Source: a virus. From it: DNA of 35,908 bases. Position numbers and translations under genes: made by a program. Numbering within the stretch: position 1 is the first letter of the stretch; every line of letters begins with the position of its first letter. The stretch is taken from IMG/VR virus record IMGVR_UViG_3300007734_000631, positions 1-35,908 of that record, one strand, 5' to 3'. The notes beneath the pieces were generated by a model, which worked only from the letters and a program-made list of their open reading frames with translations, was not told the DNA's origin and did no database searches. Positions 13,122 to 21,526 of the stretch are shown here, piece by piece.

Positions 13122-13910
13122 ATGGCAGAAAAACCCGTGTTGGATGAAACCACAATAAAAAATTTACGGCAGGCAGGGTCGAATCCTAATTCGATAACCC
13201 GTACGTTTCCTAAAAACATGCCTTCTACTGCCGCAGGTTTACCGGGGTTGGAAGCCTACGAAGACCCTAGAATTTTAAACACGGACACCGCTGGGTACAT
13301 GTTTGGGGGTAATGATGATTCTTCAGAAGGAATGAAGAACAGGCAGATGACTCAAGCTATGTTTGTCAGCCCAGATAAATCTAACTTAGACGATACCACT
13401 GCCCATGAAACTGAGCATTTGTTGGCAAGGCAAAACCTTGGGCACCCATCGAAAATCAACACAAAATTTGATGAGCTTATAGGGAATAAAAGTAAGGGCG
13501 ATAGGATTGATTTTGTACGCAATGCAGTTATGGCAGGCCCCTACTTACAAAAAAAGTATGGGTTAGATTCAGCGTATTTCACTGACGACATGTATACGTT
13601 CCAAGGCAGTAGGGCTCGTAATTTGTTGTATGAACAATTAGCCGCTCTGTCTGCGCTTGAACAAAAACACAAGGTAGATTTGACTAAAGACCCTGAGTTA
13701 CGTAAAACGCTGTTCAAAGACCCAGCAGTGCGTGAAACATACAATGCGTTGACTGGGCTACGTCAAACACGGTTAGACCCTCGTGATTTACCTCCGTACA
13801 CACGGCAACCCGAACCAACCGAACCCGGTATGGTGGACAAGCTAAAAAAGATGCTGGGTTTTGCCAATGGTGGGGCAGTGCCTCATGCGGGCAACAACAA
13901 ACTTATCTAA
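13122..13910 (+). CDS. HETEH metallopeptidase-like protein between terminase and portal
   Basis: A 262-residue protein with TTAHETEHLLAR: an HExxH zinc-binding motif at residues 95-99 in a predicted helix. A possible third ligand downstream is not obvious. The C terminus carries KKMLGFANGGAVPHAG, a version of the short aromatic-Ala-x-Gly-Gly signature seen in several later virion-cluster genes. By eye the gene is more AT-rich than its neighbours, hinting at separate acquisition. A role as a head-associated or injected protease is plausible, but an inactive structural role is possible. The start has AAGGACACGAT upstream, identical to that of the portal gene that follows. Confidence 0.6.
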   Translation: MAEKPVLDETTIKNLRQAGSNPNSITRTFPKNMPSTAAGLPGLEAYEDPRILNTDTAGYMFGGNDDSSEGMKNRQMTQAMFVSPDKSNLDDTTAHETEHLLARQNLGHPSKINTKFDELIGNKSKGDRIDFVRNAVMAGPYLQKKYGLDSAYFTDDMYTFQGSRARNLLYEQLAALSALEQKHKVDLTKDPELRKTLFKDPAVRETYNALTGLRQTRLDPRDLPPYTRQPEPTEPGMVDKLKKMLGFANGGAVPHAGNNKLI

Positions 13911-13919
13911 GGACACGAT

Positions 13920-16466
13920 ATGGCAACAGGGTACATGGGCAGTGGTGATATGGGCAAGGGGCTGTACCAAGCCCCGATGGGATTGGCAGACATGGAGGAG
14001 CCGGACATTGAGATTGAGGTTGAAGACCCCGAGTCAGTGCACATGAACATGGGGGACATTGAGATTGACCTAATGCCCCAAAAAGAAACTTCCGATGACT
14101 TCGATGCCAACCTAGCCGAGTACATGGATGACGGTGAACTTGCTGAGATTGCAGGGGAACTGGTTGAAGCCTTTACCAAAGACCTAGGTGACCGCAAAGA
14201 GTGGATTAAGACCTATGTTGATGGCTTGAAACTGCTAGGTCTCCAGTACGAAGAGCGGACTGAGCCGTGGCAGGGCGCGTGTGGCGTGTTCCACCCGATG
14301 CTGACCGAGGCAGTTGTACGGTTCCAATCTGAAGGTATCACTGAGACTTTCCCTGCTAGTGGGCCAGTTAAGACCAAAATCCTTGGTAAAGACACCAAGA
14401 AGAAAGAAGAAGCCGCAGAACGTGTTCAAGTGGATATGAACTACCAGCTTACCGAGGTGATGCAGGAGTATCGCCCCGAACATGAAAAGCTGCTGTGGTC
14501 ACTGCCCTTGGCAGGTTCTGCGTTCAAGAAGGTGTACTACGACCCGAGTAAAGGGCGGCAGGTCTCCGTATTTATCCCCGCTGAAGACATTGTTGTGCCC
14601 TACGGCGCGTCTAGTATTGAAGATGCCCCCCGTGTCGCACATGTGATGCGCAAGACCGAGAACGAGGTACTGAAGCTGATTGAAGCTGGGTTCTATCGTG
14701 ATGTGGAGTTGGGGGAGCCAAGTTTTGAGTTGGACGACATTGAGAAGCAGAAAGCCGAAGAGCAAGGCATGTCTGCAATTCAAGATGACCGGTTCCGTGT
14801 TCTTGAGTTCCACGTTGACTTGGACTTGCCCGGTTTTGAGCATAAGAACAAGAAGAAACAGAAGACAGGGATTGCCCTGCCGTATGTGGTGACCATTGAG
14901 AAAGGCACACGTACTGTTCTGGCTATCCGCCGCAATTGGTACGAGGATGACCCGCTGCATATTAAGCGCCAGCATTTCGTGCACTACCAGTACATTCCCG
15001 GCTTTGGCTTCTATGGCTATGGCCTCATCCACTTGATTGGTGGGTATGTAAAGAGTGCCACCATGCTGCAACGGCAGTTGATTGACGCAGGCACTTTATC
15101 TAACCTGCCCGGTGGTCTGAAGTCCCGTGGGCTGCGTATCAAGGGCGATGACACCCCTATCCAGCCGGGTGAGTTCCGTGATGTGGATGTGCCGAGTGGC
15201 TCAATCCGCGACAACATACTCCCCCTGCCTTACAAGGAGCCAAGCCAGACCCTGTTTGCGCTGTTCCAGACTATTGTCGAGGAAGGCCGCGCATTTGCCT
15301 CTGCTGGTGATATGAACGTCAGCGACATGTCGGCGCAGGCTCCGGTGGGCACAACGCTGGCCCTGTTGGAGCGGCAGTTGAAGGTGATGGGCGCTGTTCA
15401 GGCCCGCATGCACTACACGATGAAGCAGGAGTTCAAGCTGCTGAAGACCATCATTGCCGACTACACACCGGAGGAGTACGACTACGCTCCCGAGGATGAC
15501 TCGGACGATGACATGGAGGATGACCGTCGGGCTAAAAAAGCCGACTACGACATGGTTGAGGTTATCCCTGTCAGCGACCCCAACGCAGCGACGATGGCGC
15601 AGAAGATTGTGCAGTACCAAGCGGTGATGCAGCTTGCACAGAGCGCACCCCAGTTGTACGACATGGCGTTCTTGCACCGGCAGATGATTGAGGTGCTGGG
15701 GGTCAAGAACGCAGATAAGCTGGTCAAGATGGAGGAGGATGCCATCCCCGTAGACCCGGTGACTGAGAACCAGAACATACTGACTGGCAAGCCGGTCAAG
15801 GCGTTCATCGAACAGAACCACCAAGCGCACATTGCTGTGCATGCGTCTGCCATTCAGAATCCGAAGATTCAGCAGTTGATGCAGCAGAACCCGGCAGCGC
15901 AAGCCATCATGGCAGCGGCTATGGCCCACATCAATGAGCATGTAGCGTTGGAGTACCGCAAGCAGGTTGAGACTGCGATTGGCATGTCGATACCGGGCGA
16001 GGATATGAACAAGAAGGTTACGCCTGAACAAGCTGACCAGATTGCCGTTATGTCGGCACAAGCCTCGCAACAGATTCTTCAGCGTGACCAGCAAGAAGCC
16101 AAACAGCAAGCAGCGCAGCAGCAGATGCAAGACCCTGTGGTGCAGATGCAGATGCAGCAGCTTCAGATTCAACAGCAAGACCTTCAACTCAAGGCACAGA
16201 AACAGCAGCTTGATGCAGCAGCCAAGGCTGACCAGCTTCGGATTGAAGAGTCACGGATTGAAGCGCAGAAAGAAATTGCAGCCATGCAAGTGGCAGCGCA
16301 GTCGGCTCAGGCTAAAGACAAGCTAGATAGGCAGATGGAGATGGAAGGCGTTCGTATAGGTGCTGAGGTTGCCAAAAACAAGGCGCAGCAACAGCAGCAG
16401 CAACGCCAAGCCAATGCCCAGATGCAGTACCAAAATCAAAACCGCACACCCCGTAAGGAGCAGTAA
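13920..16466 (+). CDS. Portal protein
   Basis: An 848-residue protein in the portal position. The N terminus is acidic, then comes a long alpha/beta body containing EPWQGACGVFHPMLTEAVVRFQSEG and PLAGSAFKKVYYDPSKG, typical of large P22-like portals of short-tailed phages. The region IEEGRAFASAGDMNVSDMSAQAPVGTTLALLERQLK resembles the portal stem/crown. The last ~200 residues are extraordinarily Gln-rich coiled coil, like the barrel helix of P22 gp1. Twelve copies would form the DNA channel. Start has AAGGACACGAT upstream; the stop overlaps the next ATG (TAATG). Confidence 0.88.
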   Translation: MATGYMGSGDMGKGLYQAPMGLADMEEPDIEIEVEDPESVHMNMGDIEIDLMPQKETSDDFDANLAEYMDDGELAEIAGELVEAFTKDLGDRKEWIKTYVDGLKLLGLQYEERTEPWQGACGVFHPMLTEAVVRFQSEGITETFPASGPVKTKILGKDTKKKEEAAERVQVDMNYQLTEVMQEYRPEHEKLLWSLPLAGSAFKKVYYDPSKGRQVSVFIPAEDIVVPYGASSIEDAPRVAHVMRKTENEVLKLIEAGFYRDVELGEPSFELDDIEKQKAEEQGMSAIQDDRFRVLEFHVDLDLPGFEHKNKKKQKTGIALPYVVTIEKGTRTVLAIRRNWYEDDPLHIKRQHFVHYQYIPGFGFYGYGLIHLIGGYVKSATMLQRQLIDAGTLSNLPGGLKSRGLRIKGDDTPIQPGEFRDVDVPSGSIRDNILPLPYKEPSQTLFALFQTIVEEGRAFASAGDMNVSDMSAQAPVGTTLALLERQLKVMGAVQARMHYTMKQEFKLLKTIIADYTPEEYDYAPEDDSDDDMEDDRRAKKADYDMVEVIPVSDPNAATMAQKIVQYQAVMQLAQSAPQLYDMAFLHRQMIEVLGVKNADKLVKMEEDAIPVDPVTENQNILTGKPVKAFIEQNHQAHIAVHASAIQNPKIQQLMQQNPAAQAIMAAAMAHINEHVALEYRKQVETAIGMSIPGEDMNKKVTPEQADQIAVMSAQASQQILQRDQQEAKQQAAQQQMQDPVVQMQMQQLQIQQQDLQLKAQKQQLDAAAKADQLRIEESRIEAQKEIAAMQVAAQSAQAKDKLDRQMEMEGVRIGAEVAKNKAQQQQQQRQANAQMQYQNQNRTPRKEQ

Positions 16467-16663
16467 TGGACACTAACCGGGTACTTAGTTACCTTGCGAA
16501 AGAGATTGAACAATTACGTACCGACCAAGCTGTTTTTATAGCAAGTGGTCGAGCAAACGATTTTGCCGAGTATCGGCATGTCTGCGGTGTCATCCGGGGT
16601 CTGACACATGCAGAAACTATCGTTAAAGACCTCGTGCAAAAACTGGAGAAAGATGATGAGTGA
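16466..16663 (+). CDS. Small helical protein after the portal
   Basis: A 65-residue protein starting MDTNRVLSYLAKEIEQL, wholly helical, with its ATG overlapping the portal stop (TAATG) and its 3' end overlapping the GroES-like gene. The pattern YLAKEIEQLRTDQAVFIASGRANDFAEYRHVCGVIRGL recurs after phage portals in my experience, without assigned function. It may be a small head-assembly helper. Confidence 0.65.
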   Translation: MDTNRVLSYLAKEIEQLRTDQAVFIASGRANDFAEYRHVCGVIRGLTHAETIVKDLVQKLEKDDE

Positions 16664-17066
16664 ATTTGATGTCGCTGCGGTGGACTTGTCGGGGATTCTG
16701 AATAAGACCCCCGAAGAGAAAGCTAAGCAGTTGCCCGACCCTAAAACCTTCCACATGCTGTGCGTCGTACCAGAGGCAATGGAGGAGTTTGCGGACAGTG
16801 ATATTGGGATTGTCAAATCTGGGCAAACCATGCACTACGAAGAAGTACTGACCCCAGTGCTGTTTGTAGTCAAACTTGGCCCTGATTGCTACAAGGATGC
16901 AACCCGCTTCCCTAGTGGCCCGTCTTGCGTAGAAGGTGACTTCATTATTGTTCGCCCCAATTCAGGCACACGTTTGAAGATTCATGGACGCGAATTCCGC
17001 ATCATCAATGACGACTCGGTGGAAGCCGTTGTCGAAGACCCGCGTGGTATCCAACGCGCTGCTTAA
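16656..17066 (+). CDS. GroES-like (Cpn10) co-chaperonin-fold protein
   Basis: A 136-residue protein. After an N-terminal extension of about 50 residues comes a beta-rich region (VLFVVKLGPDCYKD...GPSCVEGDFIIVRPNSGTRLKI) followed by FRIINDDSVEAVVEDP. That 'V-x-G-P...G-D-x-V-x-x-R...G-x-x-x-x-I-x-G-x-E-x-x-x-x-x-D-D' sequence is the GroES fold pattern. Phage co-chaperonins (for example T4 gp31) replace host GroES during capsid folding. The gene lies between portal and scaffold, a fitting place. A purely structural derivative of the fold cannot be excluded. Start at 16656 chosen for GGAG spacing; ATG 16653 is adjacent. Confidence 0.7.
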   Translation: MSEFDVAAVDLSGILNKTPEEKAKQLPDPKTFHMLCVVPEAMEEFADSDIGIVKSGQTMHYEEVLTPVLFVVKLGPDCYKDATRFPSGPSCVEGDFIIVRPNSGTRLKIHGREFRIINDDSVEAVVEDPRGIQRAA

Positions 17067-17077
17067 AGGAGTAATGT

Positions 17078-18070
17078 ATGCCTGCATTTGAAGACGACAA
17101 TTTTGAGTTTCCTGATGAGAAGGAAGCTAAGGCTGCGGCAAAAGCAGCAGTGAAAGAAGACGAGAAGTTTGAGGTTGAGATTGAAGATGACACGCCGCCC
17201 GCAGACCGTGGGCGCAAGGCTGCACCTCCCCCCGATGACCCCACAGACGATGAACTGTCCTCCTACGATGAGAAAGTTCAAGCACGTATTAAGAAGTTCA
17301 CCCGTGGCTACCATGATGAGCGCCGTGCCAAGGAAGAGGCTTTTCGTGAGCGCGAAGCTGCTGAAAACTTTGCCAAGCAGGTGTTTGAAGAAAACAAGCG
17401 CCTCCAGCATCAGCTTTCCTCGGGCAGCAAGGTACTGATTGAAACTTCCAAGAGCGCGGCTGAAATTGAGTTGGAATCAGCTAAGAAGTTTTATAAGGAA
17501 GCATACGACGCTGGTGATGGTGATAAGCTGGTAGACGCACAGGAGAAAATGACCAGTGCCCGTCTCAAGCTGGAACGTGCCAACGGAATGCGTCCTATTG
17601 AAGTTGAAGACCGTGAGTTTCCTGTACAGCAACCCGCAAAACCCAGTTCACCCCGCGCTGAAAGATGGGCGGAAAAGAACAAGGACTGGTGGGGTCAAGA
17701 TGAAGAGATGTCTATGGCTGCCGTGGGGATTGACAAGAAACTGCAAAGACTGTATGGTGCGGACTACGTGGGTACTGATGAGTACTTCCGCACCATCGAC
17801 AAAACGATGCGCAAACGATTTCCTGAGTATTTTGAAGATGCTCAGAGCTATGAGGATGATGACCCGCCTCCACAAAAAAGGACATCAGAACCGGACGAGG
17901 ATGAATCTCCCCGCCGTGCAAAACCTGCTACCGTTGTTGCTCCGGCTTCACGTAGCACCCCGCCTAACCGCATTAAGTTAAAGGCATCCGAAGCCGCCAT
18001 TGCGCGTCGTCTTGGGGTTCCTATCGAACTTTACGCTAAACAGGTTGCTCAACTTAAAAGAGGTTATTGA
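17078..18070 (+). CDS. Head scaffolding protein (probable)
   Basis: A 330-residue highly charged protein in the usual scaffold position, just before the head proteins. It has an acidic N terminus (residues 1-65), a long predicted coiled coil (about 70-180) rich in Glu/Lys/Ala, a Trp-bearing middle (RWAEKNKDWWGQDEE) and a proline-rich C-terminal region. It ends in a basic helix (IKLKASEAAIARRLGVPIELYAKQVAQLKRGY), a usual way for scaffolds to grip the capsid protein. No protease motif is seen. AAAGGAG precedes the ATG. Confidence 0.75.
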   Translation: MPAFEDDNFEFPDEKEAKAAAKAAVKEDEKFEVEIEDDTPPADRGRKAAPPPDDPTDDELSSYDEKVQARIKKFTRGYHDERRAKEEAFREREAAENFAKQVFEENKRLQHQLSSGSKVLIETSKSAAEIELESAKKFYKEAYDAGDGDKLVDAQEKMTSARLKLERANGMRPIEVEDREFPVQQPAKPSSPRAERWAEKNKDWWGQDEEMSMAAVGIDKKLQRLYGADYVGTDEYFRTIDKTMRKRFPEYFEDAQSYEDDDPPPQKRTSEPDEDESPRRAKPATVVAPASRSTPPNRIKLKASEAAIARRLGVPIELYAKQVAQLKRGY

Positions 18071-18072
18071 AC

Positions 18073-18543
18073 ATGGAAACTCAGAACGCAACTCCAAAAC
18101 AAAACCGCTTAGGTCGTGAATTGGAAACCCGTGAAACTACCTATCGTCCAACTGCTTGGCGTCCGCCTGAGTCTTTGCCTTCTCCCGACCCTCGGGATGG
18201 GTGGACACATCGGTGGATTCGCATTAGTACTTTAGGAACTTCTGACCCATCAAATATCTCTGGCAAGTTACGTGAGGGCTATGAACCCGTGAAAGCGGAT
18301 GACTATCCCGAACTAATGATGCACGCTACTACCGAAGGCCGCTTCAAAGGCTGTGTCGAGGTAGGTGGATTGATTTTGTGTCGTATTCCCGCCGAGTTTA
18401 TGGTTCAACGTGCCGCCTTCTATGCTAATAAAAATAAGCAGCAGTTGGATTCCGTTGACAATACTTACATGCAGGATAACGACCATCGTATGCAAAAGTT
18501 CGCAGAGAGAAAATCTCAAGTGACTTTTGGTTCTGGTCTTTAA
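18073..18543 (+). CDS. Head-associated protein, unidentified
   Basis: A 156-residue protein starting METQNATPKQNRLGREL between scaffold and the next head gene. It contains WRPPESLPSPDPRDGWTHRWIRISTLG, then a helical C-terminal half (FMVQRAAFYANKNKQQLDSVDNTYM). The name is from position only. The start has AGAGG nine bases upstream. Confidence 0.65.
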   Translation: METQNATPKQNRLGRELETRETTYRPTAWRPPESLPSPDPRDGWTHRWIRISTLGTSDPSNISGKLREGYEPVKADDYPELMMHATTEGRFKGCVEVGGLILCRIPAEFMVQRAAFYANKNKQQLDSVDNTYMQDNDHRMQKFAERKSQVTFGSGL

Positions 18544-18558
18544 ACATTAGGAGTTTTT

Positions 18559-19392
18559 ATGGCATATCCTGTCGTATCAGCACCGTATGGTTTGCTACCG
18601 CAGAACCTTATTGGAGGTCAAGTATTTGCTGGTTCTACCCGCATGTACAACATCCAGTACGGCTACGCGACTAGCATCTTCTATGGTGACTTTGTTGTTC
18701 TGTCTCGTGGCTTTGCCACACGCGCCTCGGTCTCTACCGGCACCAGTCTGAATCAGACCGTCGGTATTTTCTTGGGTTGCACCTACACCAACCCCACGAC
18801 TAAGCAAAAGTTGTTCTCCCAATATTGGCCCGCAAGCACCGCTGCCGGTGACTGCCAAGCCTATGTTTTGGATGACCCCGATGCTGTGTTCAAGGCGGTT
18901 GTTTGCAGTTCCGGCACTACCGTGGCTTCCGGCGCAATGGCGATGATTGGCACTAACCTGTCAGCTATCAACAATACCGGCAGCACCAACACCGGCAACT
19001 CGGCTAACGCTGTTCTGGCTCCTTCGGCTACTCCTGTTACCACCACTCTGCCTCTGCGCATGGTTGGTCTGGTTCCAGAGACCGCAGTGAATCTGGGTAC
19101 TGCTACTTTCAGTTCGGGTACTACTACCCTGACCGTCAGTGCCCTGCCTTACGCTCTGCCCGTTGGTACGGACGTTTCTGTGTTGACCACTAGTGGTCAA
19201 GTTGCACAGACTGGTTCTTTTGTGGCTACCGCAGCTGCTGCTGGCGACACATCCGTTGTGTTGAACCAAGCCGCTACGTTCACATTGAACTCAGGCGTGT
19301 ACGGAACAACCGTTGTCTTCACTCAGTATCCTGAAATCTTGGTTAAATTGAACCAAGGTCTGCATGGCTACTACTCTGCCACTGGCGCATAA
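18559..19392 (+). CDS. Head decoration-like beta protein
   Basis: A 277-residue protein, Thr/Ser/Ala-rich and beta-rich, starting MAYPVVSAPYGLLPQNLIGGQVFAG. The 'PYG-L-P-x-N-L-I-G-G-Q-x-F-A-G' N terminus and the tandem SSGTTTLTVSALPYALPVGTDVS beta-domain are typical of proteins encoded immediately before the capsid gene in many short-tailed phages. A role as capsid decoration or cement protein is likely but not shown. GGAG lies upstream of the ATG. Confidence 0.68.
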   Translation: MAYPVVSAPYGLLPQNLIGGQVFAGSTRMYNIQYGYATSIFYGDFVVLSRGFATRASVSTGTSLNQTVGIFLGCTYTNPTTKQKLFSQYWPASTAAGDCQAYVLDDPDAVFKAVVCSSGTTVASGAMAMIGTNLSAINNTGSTNTGNSANAVLAPSATPVTTTLPLRMVGLVPETAVNLGTATFSSGTTTLTVSALPYALPVGTDVSVLTTSGQVAQTGSFVATAAAAGDTSVVLNQAATFTLNSGVYGTTVVFTQYPEILVKLNQGLHGYYSATGA

Positions 19393-19402
19393 GGAGTAAA
19401 TC

Positions 19403-20314
19403 ATGGCTATTTCACGCGCACAGCTACTTAAAGAGTTGCTCCCCGGACTGAACGCTTTGTTTGGAATGGAATACGCTCGTTACGGTGAAGAACACAAGGA
19501 ACTCTACGAAACTGAGACTTCCGAGCGTTCCTTCGAAGAGGAAACCAAGTTGTCTGGATTCTCCGCCGCTCCGGTGAAGAACGAGGGCTCTGCAATTGCG
19601 TATGACAATGCGCAAGAGGCTTGGACTACTCGCTACAACCACGAGACCATTGCTTTGGGCTTCTCCATCACTGAAGAGGCAATCGAAGACAATCTGTATG
19701 ACAGCTTGTCCGCTCGCTACACCAAAGGTCTGGCTCGCGCTATGGCGTACACCAAGCAGGTTAAAGCAGCTTCTGTCATCAACAACGGTTTCTCTGCCCA
19801 GTACGCTGGCGGTGATGGTGTTGCTCTGTTCAGCACTGCTCACCCGCTGGTCAATGGTGGTACTAACAGCAATCGTCCTTCTACTGCTGCTGATTTGAAC
19901 GAGACTTCCTTGGAAGCCGCCGTTATCCAAATCGCCGCTTGGACTGATGAGCGTGGTCTGCTGATTGCAGCTAAGCCCCGCAAGCTGATTGTTCCTCCTG
20001 CTCTGCAATTCGTTGCTACCCGTCTGTTGGAAACCAGCCTCCGTGTTGGCACTACCGACAACGATATCAATGCGTTGAAGAACAACGGTTCGATTCCTGA
20101 AGGTTACACAATCAACCACTTCTTTACCGATAGCAACGGCTGGTATCTGACCACCGATGTGCCTAACGGTCTGAAGCATTTCGTGCGTTCGCCTCTGGCT
20201 AACAGCATGGACGGTGATTTTGATACCGGCAACGTCCGTTACAAGGCCCGCGAGCGTTATTCGTTCGGCTGGTCTGACCCACTGGGAGTCTTTGGCTCTC
20301 CGGGTTCGTCCTAA
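19403..20314 (+). CDS. Major capsid protein (HK97-fold, Mu gpT-like)
   Basis: A 303-residue protein starting MAISRAQLLKELLPGLNALFGMEYARY. It has the order expected of Mu gpT-like capsid proteins: N-terminal arm, an acidic E-loop-like stretch (SERSFEEETKLSGFSAAP), the spine helix region, FSTAHPLVNGG, ADLNETSLEAAVIQIAAWTDERGLLI, PRKLIVPPALQFVATRLLE, and YKARERYSFGWSDPLGVFGS at the C terminus. Full family length. AAGGAG precedes the ATG and a strong terminator follows. It is expected to form the icosahedral shell on the scaffold. Confidence 0.88.
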   Translation: MAISRAQLLKELLPGLNALFGMEYARYGEEHKELYETETSERSFEEETKLSGFSAAPVKNEGSAIAYDNAQEAWTTRYNHETIALGFSITEEAIEDNLYDSLSARYTKGLARAMAYTKQVKAASVINNGFSAQYAGGDGVALFSTAHPLVNGGTNSNRPSTAADLNETSLEAAVIQIAAWTDERGLLIAAKPRKLIVPPALQFVATRLLETSLRVGTTDNDINALKNNGSIPEGYTINHFFTDSNGWYLTTDVPNGLKHFVRSPLANSMDGDFDTGNVRYKARERYSFGWSDPLGVFGSPGSS

Positions 20315-20322
20315 AAAGACTG

Positions 20323-20353
20323 AGAGAAGGGGCCTTGTGCCCCTTTTCTTTTT
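20323..20353 (+). terminator. Intrinsic terminator after the capsid gene
   Basis: AAGGGGC (20327-20333), loop CTTGT, GCCCCTT (20339-20345), extended by further pairs outward and followed by TTCTTTTT. This is a strong stem with a T run nine bases past the capsid stop codon. It would limit read-through and adjust the excess of capsid message. Confidence 0.88.
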
Positions 20354-20363
20354 GGTGTATATT
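20335..20363 (+). promoter_or_regulatory. Weak candidate promoter after the capsid terminator
   Basis: TTGTGC (20335-20340), a 17-base spacer and TATATT (20358-20363). The -35 box overlaps the terminator stem, so this is a tentative call. A promoter here would explain how genes beyond the terminator are expressed. Confidence 0.3.
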
Positions 20364-20453
20364 GCTCTCACTCCGGGGTTACCGGCGTATCAAACCAGTC
20401 CCGGCTGGACGACATACCGATTGATGCGCTCCACTTGTATGTGAGGATTTATC

Positions 20454-20942
20454 ATGGGATTCGCAACTCATCTCGGCCCGTGGCTGCTTGGCACGGTCAA
20501 AAACACCACCGGTACTACCGCTGGAACCATCCGCAACATGGGCGCTACTGTTGTTTCGCAAACCGGAACCACCACAGTTAACGATACCACTGCAACTACC
20601 CTGTTTGTGTTGCCCGCTGGCGCGATGATTAACAACTTCCTTGTTAACATTACTACTGCTTATGCAGGTACGACCGGCAACACCATCACCATAAAAATCG
20701 GTTCTACGACTTTGGGTACTGTTGGTGGCGCTACCACTACGCCCCTGTCCGTGGGCCGAGCCACGTTCACCATTACTGATGCAAGCATTGCCACTTACGA
20801 AAACGTAGGTTCTACTGATGCAATCGTTACAGTGACTTACGCTTGTGCTGGTACTGCTAGTGGTGGCGCGGCTAATGTGACATGTGTGTACACAGTTCGT
20901 GGCTCTGACGGCGCTGCCAACCCCACCGGCACCCAGCAGTAA
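20454..20942 (+). CDS. Small structural beta protein after the capsid gene
   Basis: A 162-residue Thr/Gly/Ala-rich protein (MGFATHLGPWLLGTVKNTTGTTAGTIRNMGATV) of short strands throughout, with GAGG upstream. It sits between two terminators and is probably an abundant virion component such as a head decoration or fibre base protein. Low sequence complexity prevents a finer call. Confidence 0.62.
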   Translation: MGFATHLGPWLLGTVKNTTGTTAGTIRNMGATVVSQTGTTTVNDTTATTLFVLPAGAMINNFLVNITTAYAGTTGNTITIKIGSTTLGTVGGATTTPLSVGRATFTITDASIATYENVGSTDAIVTVTYACAGTASGGAANVTCVYTVRGSDGAANPTGTQQ

Positions 20943-20949
20943 TTAGTCT

Positions 20950-20971
20950 CGGGGGCTTCGGCCCCCGTTTT
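20950..20971 (+). terminator. Intrinsic terminator with UUCG tetraloop
   Basis: CGGGGGCTTCGGCCCCCG is a perfect 7-base stem with a UUCG loop, then TTTT. It lies 8 bases past the stop of the gene at 20454-20942, and the following ribosome site overlaps its tail. Confidence 0.85.
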
Positions 20972-20985
20972 ACAGGAGATTAGTT

Positions 20986-21279
20986 ATGCAACAGTCAGAC
21001 GTTAAAAGCGCACACCTTAGTGCTGCCGGTTCCTATTATGTTGGGCGAACACGCCTTAAAGGTTTTGTTGTAGCCCAAAAAGCGTCTACAGCAGTTACGT
21101 TTGAAATCAGAAACGGCAGTGCTACCGGGGATATTTTGTACACAATGGATTTAACAAGCCTTGCACAGGCTACTACTTTCAGTGTAACAATTCCCGGTGA
21201 AGGCATCTTGGCTTCTACAGGGCTGTATCTCACGTTAAGTGTTGGCACTGTTACAGGTATCACGGTGTTCTATGGCTAA
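20986..21279 (+). CDS. Small structural beta protein
   Basis: A 97-residue protein (MQQSDVKSAHLSAAGSYYVGRTRLKGFVV...) with alternating strands, CAGGAG upstream. Similar small proteins appear beside the neck genes of short-tailed phages. It overlaps the next gene by eight bases. Function not assigned beyond likely virion component. Confidence 0.6.
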   Translation: MQQSDVKSAHLSAAGSYYVGRTRLKGFVVAQKASTAVTFEIRNGSATGDILYTMDLTSLAQATTFSVTIPGEGILASTGLYLTLSVGTVTGITVFYG

Positions 21280-21517
21280 GTCACCCGCATGGACTCGCAA
21301 AGAAGGCAAGAATCCCAACGGCGGCTTGAACGCCAAGGGGCGGGCCTCCGCCAAAAAGCAAGGGATGAATTTGAAACCTCCCCAGCCGGAAGGCGGCAGC
21401 AGGCGCGACTCCTTCTGTGCAAGGATGACTGGCATGAAGAAGAAGCTCACCAGCGAGAAGACCGCGAACGACCCAAATTCCCGTATCAATAAAAGCCTGA
21501 AGGCATGGAACTGCTAG
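21272..21517 (+). CDS. DUF6321-like small basic protein
   Basis: An 81-residue lysine-rich protein with MAKSPAWTRKEGKNPNGGLN then AKGRASAKK, which I recognise as the N-terminal pattern of DUF6321-type phage proteins. The rest (SRRDSFCARMTGMKKKLTSEK, NKSLKAWNC) keeps the family's Ser-Phe-x-Ala-Arg-Met and final Ala-Trp-x-Cys. The strong positive charge suggests contact with DNA in the head. The start is fixed by ATG overlapping the upstream stop. Confidence 0.65.
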   Translation: MAKSPAWTRKEGKNPNGGLNAKGRASAKKQGMNLKPPQPEGGSRRDSFCARMTGMKKKLTSEKTANDPNSRINKSLKAWNC

Positions 21518-21526
21518 GAGTACGAC

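Noticed and set aside
15201-16187. Long open frame on the minus strand opposite the portal gene
   Set aside because: It mirrors the Gln-rich repetitive codons of the portal, has no ribosome site and unnatural Leu/His composition.
19424-20371. Long minus-strand frame opposite the capsid gene
   Set aside because: Shadow of the capsid reading frame, without ribosome site or coupling to any gene.
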